Below are positions 35,501 through 45,275 of a DNA stretch of 64,000 nt, one piece after another. The notes below the pieces were generated by a model. That model made no database searches and was not told where the DNA came from. It saw only the letters and a program-made list of their open reading frames with translations. This DNA comes from Rhinopithecus roxellana (Eukaryota > Chordata > Mammalia > Primates > Cercopithecidae), in contig NC_044565.1 of assembly GCF_007565055.1 (NCBI RefSeq), positions 43,681,711 to 43,745,710 of the forward strand, written 5' to 3'. The translations under genes and the position numbers were made by a program. The number at the start of each line of letters is the position of its first letter. The first letter of the stretch is position 1.

Positions 35501-36329
35501 TTGGTTTCAAAGAACATCTTTATTTCCGCTTTCATTTCGTTATGTACCCAATAGTCATTCAGGAGCAGGTTGTTCAGTTTCCATGTAGTTGAGCGGTTTT
35601 GATTGAGTTTCTTAGTCCTGAGTTCTAGTTTGATTGCACTGTGGTCTGAGAGACAGTTTGTTATAATTTCTGTTCTTTTACATTTGCTGAGGAGTGCTTT
35701 ACTTCCAATTATGTGGTCAATTTTGGAATAAGTGCGATGTGGTGCTGAGAAGAATGTATATTCTGTTGATTTGGGGTGGAGAGTTCTATAGATGTCTATT
35801 AGGTCCGCTTGGTGCAGAGATGAGTTCAGTTCCTGGATATCCTTGTTAACTTTCTGTCTCGTTGATCTGTCTAATGTTGACACTGGAGTGTTGAAGTCTC
35901 CCATTATTATTGTATGGGAGTCTAAGTCTCTTTGTAAGTCTCTAAGGACTTGCTTTATGAATCTGGGTGCTCCTGTATTGGGTGCATATATATTTAGGAT
36001 AGTTAGCTCTTCCTGTTGAATTGATCCCTTTACCATTATGTAATGGCCTTCTTTGTCTCTTTTGATCTTTGATGGTTTAAAGTCTGTTTTATCAGAGACT
36101 AGGATTGCAACCCCTGCTTTTTTTTGTTCTCCATTTGCTTGGTAGATCTTCCTCCATCCTTTATTTTGAGCCTATGTATGTCTCTGCATGTGAGATGGGT
36201 CTCCTGAATACAGCAGACTGATGGGTCTTGACTCTTTATCCAGTTTGCCAGTCTGTGTCTTTTAATTGGAGCATTTAGTCCATTAACATTTAAGGTTAAT
36301 ATTGTTATGTGTGAACTTGATCCTGCCAT
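32503..36329 (-). pseudogene. L1 ORF2p (endonuclease-reverse transcriptase), one single-base deletion
   Basis: ORF2p nicks target DNA and reverse-transcribes L1 RNA at the nick (target-primed reverse transcription). From the start at 36329, residues 1-57 are normal. Then one G is missing from a GGG run (two C's remain on the plus strand at 36158-36159) and the frame shifts, giving a 76-residue product. From codon 58 on the original frame is open to the stop, including a 1177-codon stretch starting at methionine 99. Endonuclease residues N14, E43, D145 and N147 are present, as are IDHI and SDHS. The reverse transcriptase has an intact FADD catalytic motif, and the C-terminal cysteine-rich segment (CWRGCGEIGTLLHCWWDC) is intact. 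The older L1 in this window keeps three C's at the matching place (63062-63064), which supports a deletion here. Confidence 0.93.
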
Positions 36330-36392
36330 TATGATATTAACTGGTTATTTTGCTCGTTAGTTGATGCAGTTTCTTCCTAGCCTCGATGGTCT

Positions 36393-37408
36393 TTACATTT
36401 TGGCAGGTTTTTGCAATGGCTGGTACTGGTTGTTCCTTTCCATGTTTGGGGCTTCCTTCAGGGTCTCTTGTAAGGCAGGCCTGGTGGTGACAAAATCTCT
36501 AAGCATTTGCTTATCTGTAAAGGATTTTATTTCTCCTTCACTTATGAAACTTAGTTTGGATGGATATGAAATTCTGGGTTGAAAATTCTTTTCTTTAAGA
36601 ACGTTGAATATTGGCCCCCACTCTCTTCTGGCTTGTAGAGTTTCTGCCGAGAGATCTGCTGTTAGTCTGATGGGCTTCCCTTTGTGGGTAACCCGACCTT
36701 TCTCTCTGGCTGCCCTTAAGATTTTTTCCTTCATTTCAACTTTGGTGAATCTGGCAATTATGTGTCTTGGAGTTGCTCTTCTGGAGGAGTATCTTTGTGG
36801 CGTTCTCTGTATTTCCTGAATTTGAATGTTGGCCTGCCCTGCTAGGTTGGGGAAGTTCTCCTGGATGATATCCTGAAGAGTGTTTTCCAATTTGGTTCCA
36901 TTTTCCCCCTCACTTTCAGGCACCCCAATCAGACGTAGATTTGGTCTTTTTACGTAATCCCATACTTCTTGCAGGCTTTGTTCATTTCTTTTTCTTCTTT
37001 TTTCTTTTGGTTTCTCTTCTCGCTTCATTTCATTCATTTGATCTTCAATCGCTGATACTCTTTCTTCCAGTTGATCGAGTCGGTTACTGAAGCTTGTGCA
37101 TTTGTCACGTATTTCTCGTGTCATGGTTTCATCTCTGTCATTTCGTTTATGATCTTCTCTGCATTAATTAGTCTAGCTGTCAATTCTTCCACTCTTTTTT
37201 CAAGATTTTTAGTTTCTTTGCGCTGGGTACGTAATTCCTCCTTTAGCTCTGATAAGTTTGATGGACTGAAGCCTTCTGTTCTCCTCTCGTCAAAGTCATT
37301 CTCTGACCAGCTTTGATCCGTTGCTGGCGATGGGCTGTGCTCCTTTGCAGGGGGAGATGCGCTCTTATTTTTTGAATTTCCAGCTTTTCTGCCCTGCTTC
37401 TTCCCCAT
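36393..37408 (-). pseudogene. L1 ORF1p (RNA-binding chaperone), one single-base deletion
   Basis: ORF1p forms trimers that coat L1 RNA. The first 95 codons (37408-37121) carry the typical basic N-terminus (MGKKQGRK) and the first part of the coiled coil, then meet TGA. The remaining 243 codons (37124-36393) are open in the next frame, starting with an ATG that overlaps the stop (ATGA). They hold the rest of the coiled coil, the RRM (from PNLRLIGVPE) and the C-terminal domain, ending QPLQKPAKM. Total length is 1016 nt, one short of 339 codons including stop, which equals the primate ORF1 length. One base has been lost near 37121-37125, in the coiled-coil region. Confidence 0.93.
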
Positions 37409-38442
37409 CTTTGTGGTTTTATCTGTCTCTGGTCTTTGATGATGGTGACGTACTGATGGGGTTTTGGTATAGGTGTCCTTCCTGTTTGATAGTTTTCCTT
37501 CTGACAGTCAGAAGGACTGTCTGTTGGTCTGTTGGAGATTGCTTGAGGTCCACTCCAGACCCTGTTTGCCTGGGTATCAGCAGCAGAGGTTGCCGAAGAT
37601 AGAATATTGCTGAACAGCGAGTGTACCTGTCTGATTCTTCCTTTGGAAGTTTCCTCTCAGTGGTGTACTCCACCCTGTGAGGTGTGGGGTGTCAGACTGC
37701 CCCTAGTGGGGGATTTCTCTCAGCTAGGCTACTCAGGGGTCAGGGACCCACCTGAGCAGACAGTCTGTCCGTTCTCAGATCTCAACCTCCGAGTTGGGAG
37801 ATCCACAGCTCTCCCCAAAGCTGTCAGACAGAGTCGTTCGCGTCTGCACTGGCCCCCGCTGCTTCCCCTGTTGGTCTTCAGCTGTGCGCTGTCCCCAGAG
37901 TTGGAGTCTACAGAGACAGGTAGGCTTCCTTGAGCTGCTGTGAGCTCCACCCAATTCGAGCTTCCCAGCAGCTTTGTTTACCTACTTAAGCCTCAGCAAT
38001 GGCGGGCGCCCCTCCCCCAGCCTCGCTGCTGCCTTGTGGATAGATCGCCGCAGACTGCTGTGTTAGCAGTGAGGGAGGCTTCGTGGGCGTGGGACCCTCC
38101 CGGCCAGGTGTGGGATATATTCTCCTGGTGTGCCTGTATGCTTACAGCGCAGTATTGGGGTGGGAGTTACCCGATTTTCCAGGTGTTGTGTGTCTCAGTT
38201 CCCCTGGCTAGGAAAACGGATTCCCTTCCCCCTTGCACTTCCAGGTGAGGCGATGCCTCACCCTGCTTCAGCTCTTGCTGGTCAGGCTGCAGCAGCTGAC
38301 CAGCACCGATTGTCCGGCACTCCCTAGTGAGATGACCCCAGTACCTCAGTTGAAAATGCAGAAATCACCAGTCTTCTGTGTCACTTGCGCTGGGAGTTGG
38401 AGACTGGAGCTGTTCCTATTCGGCCATCTTGCTCCGCCCTCC
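37409..38442 (-). promoter_or_regulatory. L1 5'UTR with internal promoter and antisense promoter region
   Basis: About 1.03 kb, relatively GC- and CpG-rich. The family's 5'UTR holds an RNA polymerase II promoter that directs transcription from the first base, and a weaker antisense promoter. A YY1 site (CAAGATGGCCG) lies at 38421-38431, at the expected position a few bases inside the 5' end, where it fixes the start site. The 5'UTR is present to its first bases, so the promoter was copied complete. Confidence 0.85.
37999..38043 (+). pseudogene. ORF0 remnant in the L1 antisense 5'UTR
   Basis: Primate L1 5'UTRs can carry a short antisense frame, ORF0, read from the antisense promoter. Here its start ATGGCGGGCGCCCCTCCCCC lies at 37999 in the expected place and orientation, about 440 bp inside the 5' end. 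The first residues MAGAPPPASL are recognisable, but TAG at 38041-38043 stops it after 14 codons. ORF0 is therefore present but cut short. Confidence 0.6.
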
Positions 38443-39335
38443 TATTGCTATTTTATTAAAATTTTCTTACTGTTTTTAGCTTCTTTTCCTCTGTTACTAA
38501 CTTCTTTGTGATTTGATTTTTTTTTGCAGTGATATGCTTTGATTCATTTCTCTTTACCTTTTGTATATCTACTAAAGGATTTTTTGTTTTTGTTTTTTGG
38601 TTAGCACAAGGTTTAAATAAAACATCTCATAGTTATAACAGTCTGTTTTAATTTTATAACTTATCTTTGGTTGCACAGAAAAACTATACACTTTCATTTC
38701 TCTTCATGTTATTGATATCACAATTTATATAGTTTAATATTATGTATTTATAAATTATACTTATAATTATTCTTAATACTTGCATCTTTTAATTTTATAC
38801 TAGAGATAAAAATGATGTGTACTGTCTTTAAAGTATTATAGTATTCCAAATTTAAGTAAATTCTTACCTTTATAGTGAGTTATAAGCTTGTATACATTTT
38901 CATCATGCTAGTTAGTATCCTTTCATTTCAACTTGAACTTTTAAAAAATCTTTTTGGTATGGAAGGTCTAGTGGTGATGAACTCCCTTAGCTTTTGTTTG
39001 TCTAAGAAACTCTGTCTCTCATTTCTGAAGGATAGCTGTGTGGGGTATAGTATTCTTGGGTGCCATTTTTTGTTTGTTTGTTTTAAGTACTTTGAATATA
39101 TAATCCCATTGCCTCCTAATGGCAAAGTTTCTACTGAGAAATATGCATATGTGTAATGAGATTCCCTTCTATGTGACAAGTTGTTTTTCTCTGCTACTTT
39201 TAGAATGCTTTATTTTTGACTTTTGATAATTTAATTATAGTGTGTTTCAGTGAAGATACCTTTATGCTTAATCTATTTGTGGTTCTTTGGGCTGCATAGA
39301 TCTGAATATTCATTTCCCTCAGCAGATTTGGGAAA

Positions 39336-39430
39336 TTTTCTTTTCTTTTCTTTCTTTCTTTCTTTCTTTTTCTTTTTTTCTTTTTTCTTTTCTTTTCCTT
39401 TTTCTTTTCTTTTCTTTTCTTTCTTTTTTT
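39336..39430. repeat. 95-nt uninterrupted polypyrimidine tract
   Basis: Only C and T (mostly TTTC, TTTTC and TTTCTTT units) for 95 nt, so the other strand is pure purine. This is the (GAAA)n-type tail of the adjacent Alu. Such mirror-like tracts can form triplex H-DNA and often vary in length. Confidence 0.9.
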
Positions 39431-39643
39431 GAGATGGAATTTTGCTCTTGTTGCCCAGGCTGGAGCATAATGGCATGATCTTGGCTCACCACAACCTCCA
39501 TCTCCCAGGTTCAAGCAATTCTCCTGCCTCAACCTCCTGAGTAGCTGGGATTACAGGCATGCACCACCATGCCTGGCTAATTTTGTAATTTTGGTAGAGA
39601 TGAGGTTTCTCCATGTTGGTCAGGCTGTCTTGAACTCCTGACT
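39336..39643 (-). mobile_element. 5'-truncated Alu with very long pyrimidine tail
   Basis: A reverse-oriented Alu body (GAGATGGAATTTTGCTCTTG onward) ends at CTTGAACTCCTGAC, lacking about 60 bp of the Alu 5' end. Its A-tail has become a 95-nt pure pyrimidine tract of TTTC-type repeats at 39336-39430. It interrupts the ORF1 region of the ancient LINE. Confidence 0.85.
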
Positions 39644-42320
39644 TCATATGCTTTTGTCCTTTTCTCTGTTTCTGCTCCTGTTATGATGTCCATAAAGCAT
39701 ATATTAGTTTGCTGGATGGTGTCCATATGTCTCATTGGCTTTCTCCTCTTTTTTCACTTTGTTCCTCTGACTGGGTAATTTCAAGTGACCTGTCTTCGAA
39801 GTTAGTCTTTTTTTTGTTTTTTCTTCTTCGTGATCAAGTCTTCTGTTCCCTTGGTAATGTCATGTTTCTTTGATTATTTGAGATTATTGTGGCTTTGTAT
39901 TGATGTCTTTGGATTTGAAGAAGTAGACATCTTTTTCAGATTTTACACAGTGGTTTTGGCAGGAAAGCTCTTCACTAGAAAACTCTCCAAAGATTACAGG
40001 TAGGACAGCTGGCAGGAACCATGGGTGGGCTTGCTGCTAGATTTCTTAGGTAGACTGGCCTGGTGACTTGGCCAGCAGGGGGGCAAGCATGGTTTTCGGG
40101 TCACCAAGAGCCAGCCCTCACACCTGAGCACATAAGTGTGCGTGGAGCCTGGGTCTCCTTTCGTAGGCCCGGAGCTTACAGACATAGAATCTGGGACTGT
40201 AAGAACTGACCTCATCCTAGGATACTCATTGTGTCTGAGTCCTCAGAGGCCAGGCTAAAGCCATGGGGACCAGCCTGGAGCTTGGTGCTACAGGTATGGA
40301 CTTTGAGACTGGAACCAGGGTGGCTGGTCTGGCACTGGGGTGAGTCTAGAGCCTGTGCTCAAGAGGCCAGCCTGGAGTATGGGCCCATAGGGGTTGGCCT
40401 GGCATAAGGACTCACTGGATTAGGCCTGGTTCAGGAGTCCAAAGCAAAGTTGAGTGCTCACTTTACTTCCCTTACTCTATGTGAAGGGTAGCTCTTTCCA
40501 TGCTGTATAGGTCTGGGGAAGGGGTGATCTGGATAATGTGAAACTGTTCTTTCTACCCTCTTCAATGTATCTTTTCTTGTTTCTGTGCTCTAACCAGGTA
40601 CCATAATCTCTCACCTGAATTTCCTAGCTCTTGTAGAGATATTTTTGTGCATGGATAGTCATTCAAATTAAAGTTTCTGTGAGAGAATTAGCACTGGAAA
40701 CCCATATTCTATTATCTTGCTGAGGTCACTCTGCCAATAATATTTCTCTTTTAACCTTGAATTCCAGTAAGCTCTGAGACAAATTTTAATTTCAACTTTT
40801 TCAGTTGTGTTTTCCTTATTTGTTTCTTTAGTTTTACCTCTCATTGTTTCATAAAATATGAGACACTCATGGTTTGAATTTCATACTATTGTTTTTTCTA
40901 GCTTTCTACTAATATTTTTCATGATTATACCTTTTCTAATTTTATTTTATTGCTGTTTAATATTTATGAAATAAGTAATGTGTAAATTTTTTTTACATAA
41001 AACATCTCAATTACATATTTTCATTCCTTATTAAAAATTTCAAATATATATAATTACTTGGATTTGACTTAAAAATTGGATAGCTTGTTGTTTAGATATT
41101 CCTTGGGCACACTTTTAGTAAGCTGATATTTATGATGTAGTTGAAAGAGTATTTGACAAGGATTTAGAAGATTCCACTTTTTTATTGCTATGTTTAACCT
41201 GAGATTATTGATTTCATGTCTCTAGGACTCATTTTTTTCTCAGAGTAGGGGAAAATATATAACCCCTCTGCTATAAAAATTTATTGTTTTTAGATATTTG
41301 TTTTTATTTTTAGCAAATTGCCTTTAGTGAATTTCAAAAAAAGTAAGCAAAATTAACCACCAACTAAAGAATAAAATGCAAATATCTCCATGTTCAAAAT
41401 TCATTTTATAATTTGTTGGGAAAGAAAATTCTTAGAGAAGGTCTTACCAGAAAAAAGAAACACCAAATTTCATTTGGGTATTTGGCTAACATTTTATTTT
41501 AATACTTTTTGAGGGATACATCATAATAGTTGAAATTTCCATGACTTCATATGCTACTAGCCATCACTAAAGTTATTACAAGCTTGAATCCATAGATGTT
41601 TCCCGTGGAACTTTTTCTACTAGAATTGTAACCAGACTGAGAATTTAAAGTGAAAGACAGTAATGTGTATAGTCAGAGTCTTAGAAGACTCTATTCTGAG
41701 ACTTTTCCTTTCCTCTTCCCCATTTGGAGCTCCCAATGACCTATAAGTAAAGGTTGATGTACAAGATTAAAACAGTATAAGCAGATTTTATTCCAATTTG
41801 CCAAAGCATTTGTGCCAAGTAGATGATAGCAGTCTACCCCTAAAATTTTCAATGTGATCTTTGAATAAACTATTATATGTTGGTAAATTTTACTGCTTAT
41901 TTATTGCCATACATCAACACAAAAGACTTTTCTACTTTAGCAGGCCTTAACTTCTATGAGGAATCAGAAACATGACAATAAAAACTAGAAATATTCAACA
42001 TTTTTAATTACTCTTCTCATACATTCAAATAACTACTGTATTATATAAGTAAACCATTGATAATACCTACTAGAAAGGGCAGGAATAAAATTGGAAGTTA
42101 TGGTGGCTGAAAATGAAGATCTGTCTTACTTTAAGTTATGAGTTTTAAAATCATAATTTGATTCCAAATGTTTGGTTCTTTGCAAATGGCCTTGAGACTT
42201 CAATGGGATTGTATATAACATTCATTGTATCAATGAACACATTATCAAGAGAGCCATTGATATTGTTTTATTGCTTATTCATTAAGAAGTTTCCCACAAT
42301 AAATACTTCCAAGACCTGTT

Positions 42321-42335
42321 CCCCCCCCCCCCCCC
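42321..42335. repeat. (C)15 homopolymer
   Basis: Fifteen C residues in a row in otherwise AT-rich DNA. Long C-runs are rare in primate genomes and error-prone in sequencing. Confidence 0.9.
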
Positions 42336-42904
42336 ATAAAATGCACTGGAATCACTTTCTTCTGGGCTAATTATTATATAATATTACATGGGATAGTCCG
42401 AATTCCAGGAAAACTGTTAGTTTTTATTATATAAATTTTTCTTCTGGACATCTGCAGTGCAAGGGGCACTTTGACTAATAATTGAAGAATGTAGAAATCA
42501 AATTGAACTTTAAAGTGTTTGTTTTTTAATGGGCTAATCCTTGACTAGATGCAGCCAGCTTTCTATTTTTCCATAGACATAAGCTATGTGTTTATTTGGA
42601 CTCCAAACATCTTTCAAAGTATAGGTCTTTCAAAGTTAACACTTGATAACTTCCATGCCAATAAATCACAACCATAAGGTGCACGTTTCCGGATTTCACT
42701 CTACATGTGGGTAGACACAAATATAAATACATTCTAATTTAAAATGCCTGTGTGGAAATGCATTTCTCAATATTGAAAAGGCAAAGATGAGCATCTTTTC
42801 CAAAAAAAAATCAAAACCCAAAAAACCTGGCTTTAAATTTACTTAAAATGTATATAAGAGCACAGAAAATATTTCTAATACACTTACATTTTTTTTTCGT
42901 TTTG

Positions 42905-43010
42905 AAATCATAGATTAACAGGAGATTGAAAAGAAAATGTACAGGAATGTCCTATGTACACTTCACCCAGTCTTCCTCAATGGTAACATCTTATATGTAT
43001 ATATGTACAT
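42905..43010. repeat. Old dispersed repeat, copy 2
   Basis: Phrases AGATTGAAAAGAAAATGTAC, CCTATGTACACTTCACCCAG and TCAATGGTAACATCTTATAT match the order in the copies at 28080-28520 and 51895-52730. Confidence 0.4.
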
Positions 43011-43028
43011 GCATGTATCTGTATATGT

Positions 43029-43397
43029 TAATATGGTTTGGCTGTGTACCCACCCAAATCTCATCTTGACTTGTAGTTCCCATTAATTCCTACGTGTCAT
43101 GGGAGGGACCCAGTGGGAGGTAATTGAATCATGGGGAGGGAGTCTTTCCCATGCTGTTCTCATGATAGTGAATAAGTCTCATGAGATCTGATGGTTTTAT
43201 GAAGGGGAGTTCCCCTACACAAGCGCTCTCTTGCCTGCCACCATGTAGGACGTGACATGTGCTCCTCTTTCACCTTCTGTCATGGTTGTGAGGCCTCCCC
43301 AGCCATGTGGAACTGTAAGTCAATTAAATCTCTTTCCTTTATAAATTACCCAGTCTCAAGTATGTCTTTATTAGCAGTGTGAGAACAGACTAATATA
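43029..43397 (+). mobile_element. THE1 5' LTR
   Basis: Opens TAATATGGTTTGGCTGTG (TG start decayed to TA), contains TGATGGTTTTATGAAGGGG, CCCCAGCCATGTGGAACTG and AATTAAATCTC, and closes GACTAATATA. It would supply the element's promoter and poly(A) site. Confidence 0.9.
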
Positions 43398-43469
43398 GTA
43401 AATTGTTAGCAGTAGAGTGGTGTGCTGCTGTAAAGATACCTGAAAATGTGGAAATGGCATTGGAAGTAA

Positions 43470-43892
43470 GTGACAAGTAGAGGTTGGAAGAGTTTGGAGG
43501 GCTCAGAAGAAGACAGGCAAATGTGGGAAAGTGTAGAACTTCCTAGAGACTTGTTGAATGACTTTGACCAAAATGCTGATGGTGATATGGACAATAAGTT
43601 CCAGGTTGAGATGGTCTCAGATGGAGAGGAAAAAGTTTTTAGAAACTGGTATAAAGATCATGCTTGCTATACAAAGAGACTGGTGGCATTTTGCCCCTGC
43701 CCTAGAGATCTGTGGAATTTTGAATTTGAGAGAGATGATTTTGGGTATTTGGTGGAAGAAATTTCTAAACAAAATGTTCAAGAGGAAGCAGAGCATAAAA
43801 GTTTGGAAAATTTGCAGCCTGACAATGCAATAGAAAAGAAAAACCCATATTTGAGGAGAACTTCAAGCCTGCTGCAGAAATTTGCAAAGTAA
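43470..43892 (+). pseudogene. THE1 internal open frame (gag-like relic)
   Basis: A 140-codon open frame near the 5' side of the interior, acidic and rich in charged residues, starting MTSRGWKSLEG and ending SLLQKFAK. It belongs to the THE1 internal region, thought to derive from an ERVL-type gag. No zinc knuckle or protease motif is visible, and the rest of the interior is broken by stops. A shifted 91-codon frame over the same region (43558-43833) is a shadow. Confidence 0.6.
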
Positions 43893-44332
43893 CCAGGAGC
43901 CCAATGTTAATCACCAAGACAATGGGGAAAATGTCTACAAGGCATGTGAGAATCCTTCATAGCAGCCCCTCCCATCATAGGCCCAAAGGCCTCGGAAGAA
44001 AAAATGGTTTCATGCACTGGGTCCAGTCTCCCCCTGCTCTGTGCAGCCTCGGGACTTGGTGCCCTGCATCCCAGCCACCCTAGCCATGGCTAAAAGGGAC
44101 CATGGTACAGCTCAGGCCGTGACTTCAGGGTGTACGAGCCCCAAGCCTTAGCAGCTTCCATGTGGTGTTGAGCCTGTGCATGCACAGAAGTCAAGAATTG
44201 AGGTTTGGGAACCCCTTCCTAGATTTTAGAGAATGTAAGGAAATGCCTAGATGTCCAGGCAGAAGTTTCCTGCAGGGGTAGGGACCTCATGGAGATCCTC
44301 TGCTAGGATAATGTGGAAGGGAAATATGGGGT

Positions 44333-44731
44333 GTGATTCCCCACTGGAGCACTTCTAGTGGAACCGTGAGAAGAGGGTCACTGTCCTCCAGACACCAGAA
44401 TGGTAGATCCACCTATAGCTTGTACGGTGTACCTGGAAAAACCACAGACACTCAATGCCAGCCCATGAAAGCAGCCAGCAGTGGGGCTGTACCCTGTAAA
44501 GCCACAGGTGGAGAGCTGCCCAAGACTATGAGAACCCTCCTCTTGCAACGTGACCTGGATGTGAGATATGGAGTCAAAGAAGATCATTTTGGATCTTTAA
44601 GATTTGACTGCCCTGCTGGATTTCAGACTTGTATGGGGCCTGTAACCCCTTCATCTTGGCCAATTTATCCCATTTGGAACTTATATATTTACCCAATACC
44701 TGAACCCCCATTGTATGTAGGAAGTAACTAA
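44333..44731 (+). pseudogene. THE1 3' internal open frame
   Basis: A 132-codon open frame close to the 3' LTR. Its C-terminal 59 residues align without gaps to a frame in the MST interior at 29584-29775 (40 of 59 identical by eye). Function unknown; the similarity may only reflect common ancestry of the DNA. Confidence 0.45.
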
Positions 44732-44903
44732 CATGCTTTTGATTTTACAGGCTCATAGCAGAAGGGACTTGCCTTGTCTCAGATGATACTTTGGATTGAG
44801 AACTTTTACTGCGGAAATGAGTTAAGACATTGGGAGACTGTTGGGAAGGCATGATTGGTTTTGAAATGTGAGGACATGAGATTTGAGAGGGGCCAGGGCT
44901 GAA

Positions 44904-45270
44904 TGATATGGTTTGGCTGTGTCCTCACCCAAATCTCATCTTGAATTGTAGCTCCCAATAATTCCCACATGTGGTGGGACGGACATGGTGGGAGGTAATT
45001 AAATCACAGGGGCAGGTCTTTCCTGTGCGGTTCTTGTGATAGTGAATAAATATAATAAGATCTGACAGTTTTATAAAGGCGAGTTCCCCTAAACAAACTC
45101 TCTCTTGCTTGCTGCCATGTAGGATGTAACTTTGCTCCTCCTTTACCTTCCACCATGATTGTGAGGCCTCCTTAGCCATGTGGAACTGTGAGTCAGTTAA
45201 ACCTCTTTCCTTTATAAATTATCCAGTTTCAACTATGTCTTTATTAGCAGAGTGAGAAAAGACTAATGTA
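44904..45270 (+). mobile_element. THE1 3' LTR
   Basis: Opens TGATATGGTTTGGCTGTGTC and closes GACTAATGTA. It differs from the 5' LTR by scattered substitutions, as expected of two LTRs ageing apart since insertion. Confidence 0.9.
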
Positions 45271-45275
45271 TATGT

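Larger units (their letters stand above)
32257..38442 (-). mobile_element. Full-length young LINE-1 (Old World monkey L1PA/L1RS-type), nearly intact
   Basis: A 6.19-kb autonomous retrotransposon. The poly(A) tail is the T-run at 32257-32279 and the 5' end (GGAGGGCGGAGCAAGATGG on its own strand) is at 38442. Order on its strand: 5'UTR/promoter (38442-37409), ORF1 (37408-36393), 62-63 nt spacer, ORF2 (36329-32503), 3'UTR (32502-32280). Both ORFs have the canonical primate L1 length if one missing base is counted in each (338 and 1275 codons). Those are the only breaks I find. No convincing target-site duplication was recognised. Confidence 0.95.
38443..40735 (-). mobile_element. Ancient ORF1-bearing LINE (HAL1-like or L1M), 5' half
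   Basis: On the minus strand, decayed ORF1 is visible: an FPNLLREMNIQIY segment followed by QRTTNRLS near 39240-39310, and RILYPTQLSF with KLREFITTRPS near 38960-39080. Upstream lies a 5'UTR with reiterated GGCCTGG-type phrases (40040-40440), ending near CTTGCTGAGGTCACTC at 40717-40732. Downstream of ORF1 (38443-38900) there is no ORF2. HAL1 is a known LINE family lacking ORF2, but truncation of an L1M is also possible. Confidence 0.6.
40736..43023. other. Mostly unassigned non-coding sequence
   Basis: AT-rich, without genes. Contains the C15 run at 42321-42335 and, at its right end (42905-43010), a short copy of the old dispersed family also seen at 28080 and 51895. Confidence 0.4.
43024..45275 (+). 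mobile_element. Complete THE1 MaLR retrotransposon with TSD
   Basis: Two LTRs (43029-43397, 369 bp; 44904-45270, 367 bp) bound a 1506-bp interior. The 5-bp sequence TATGT lies directly before and directly after the element (43024-43028 and 45271-45275), the duplication expected for MaLR integration. The CCATGTGGAACTG form and the overall length mark THE1. It inserted into TA/TG-rich DNA. No intact protein of retroviral size is present. Confidence 0.93.

Noticed and set aside
37607..38248. Plus-strand frames of 108 and 102 codons in the L1 5'UTR
   Set aside because: They lie in GC-rich antisense 5'UTR in frames other than ORF0. Low stop density explains them; no independent coding signal.
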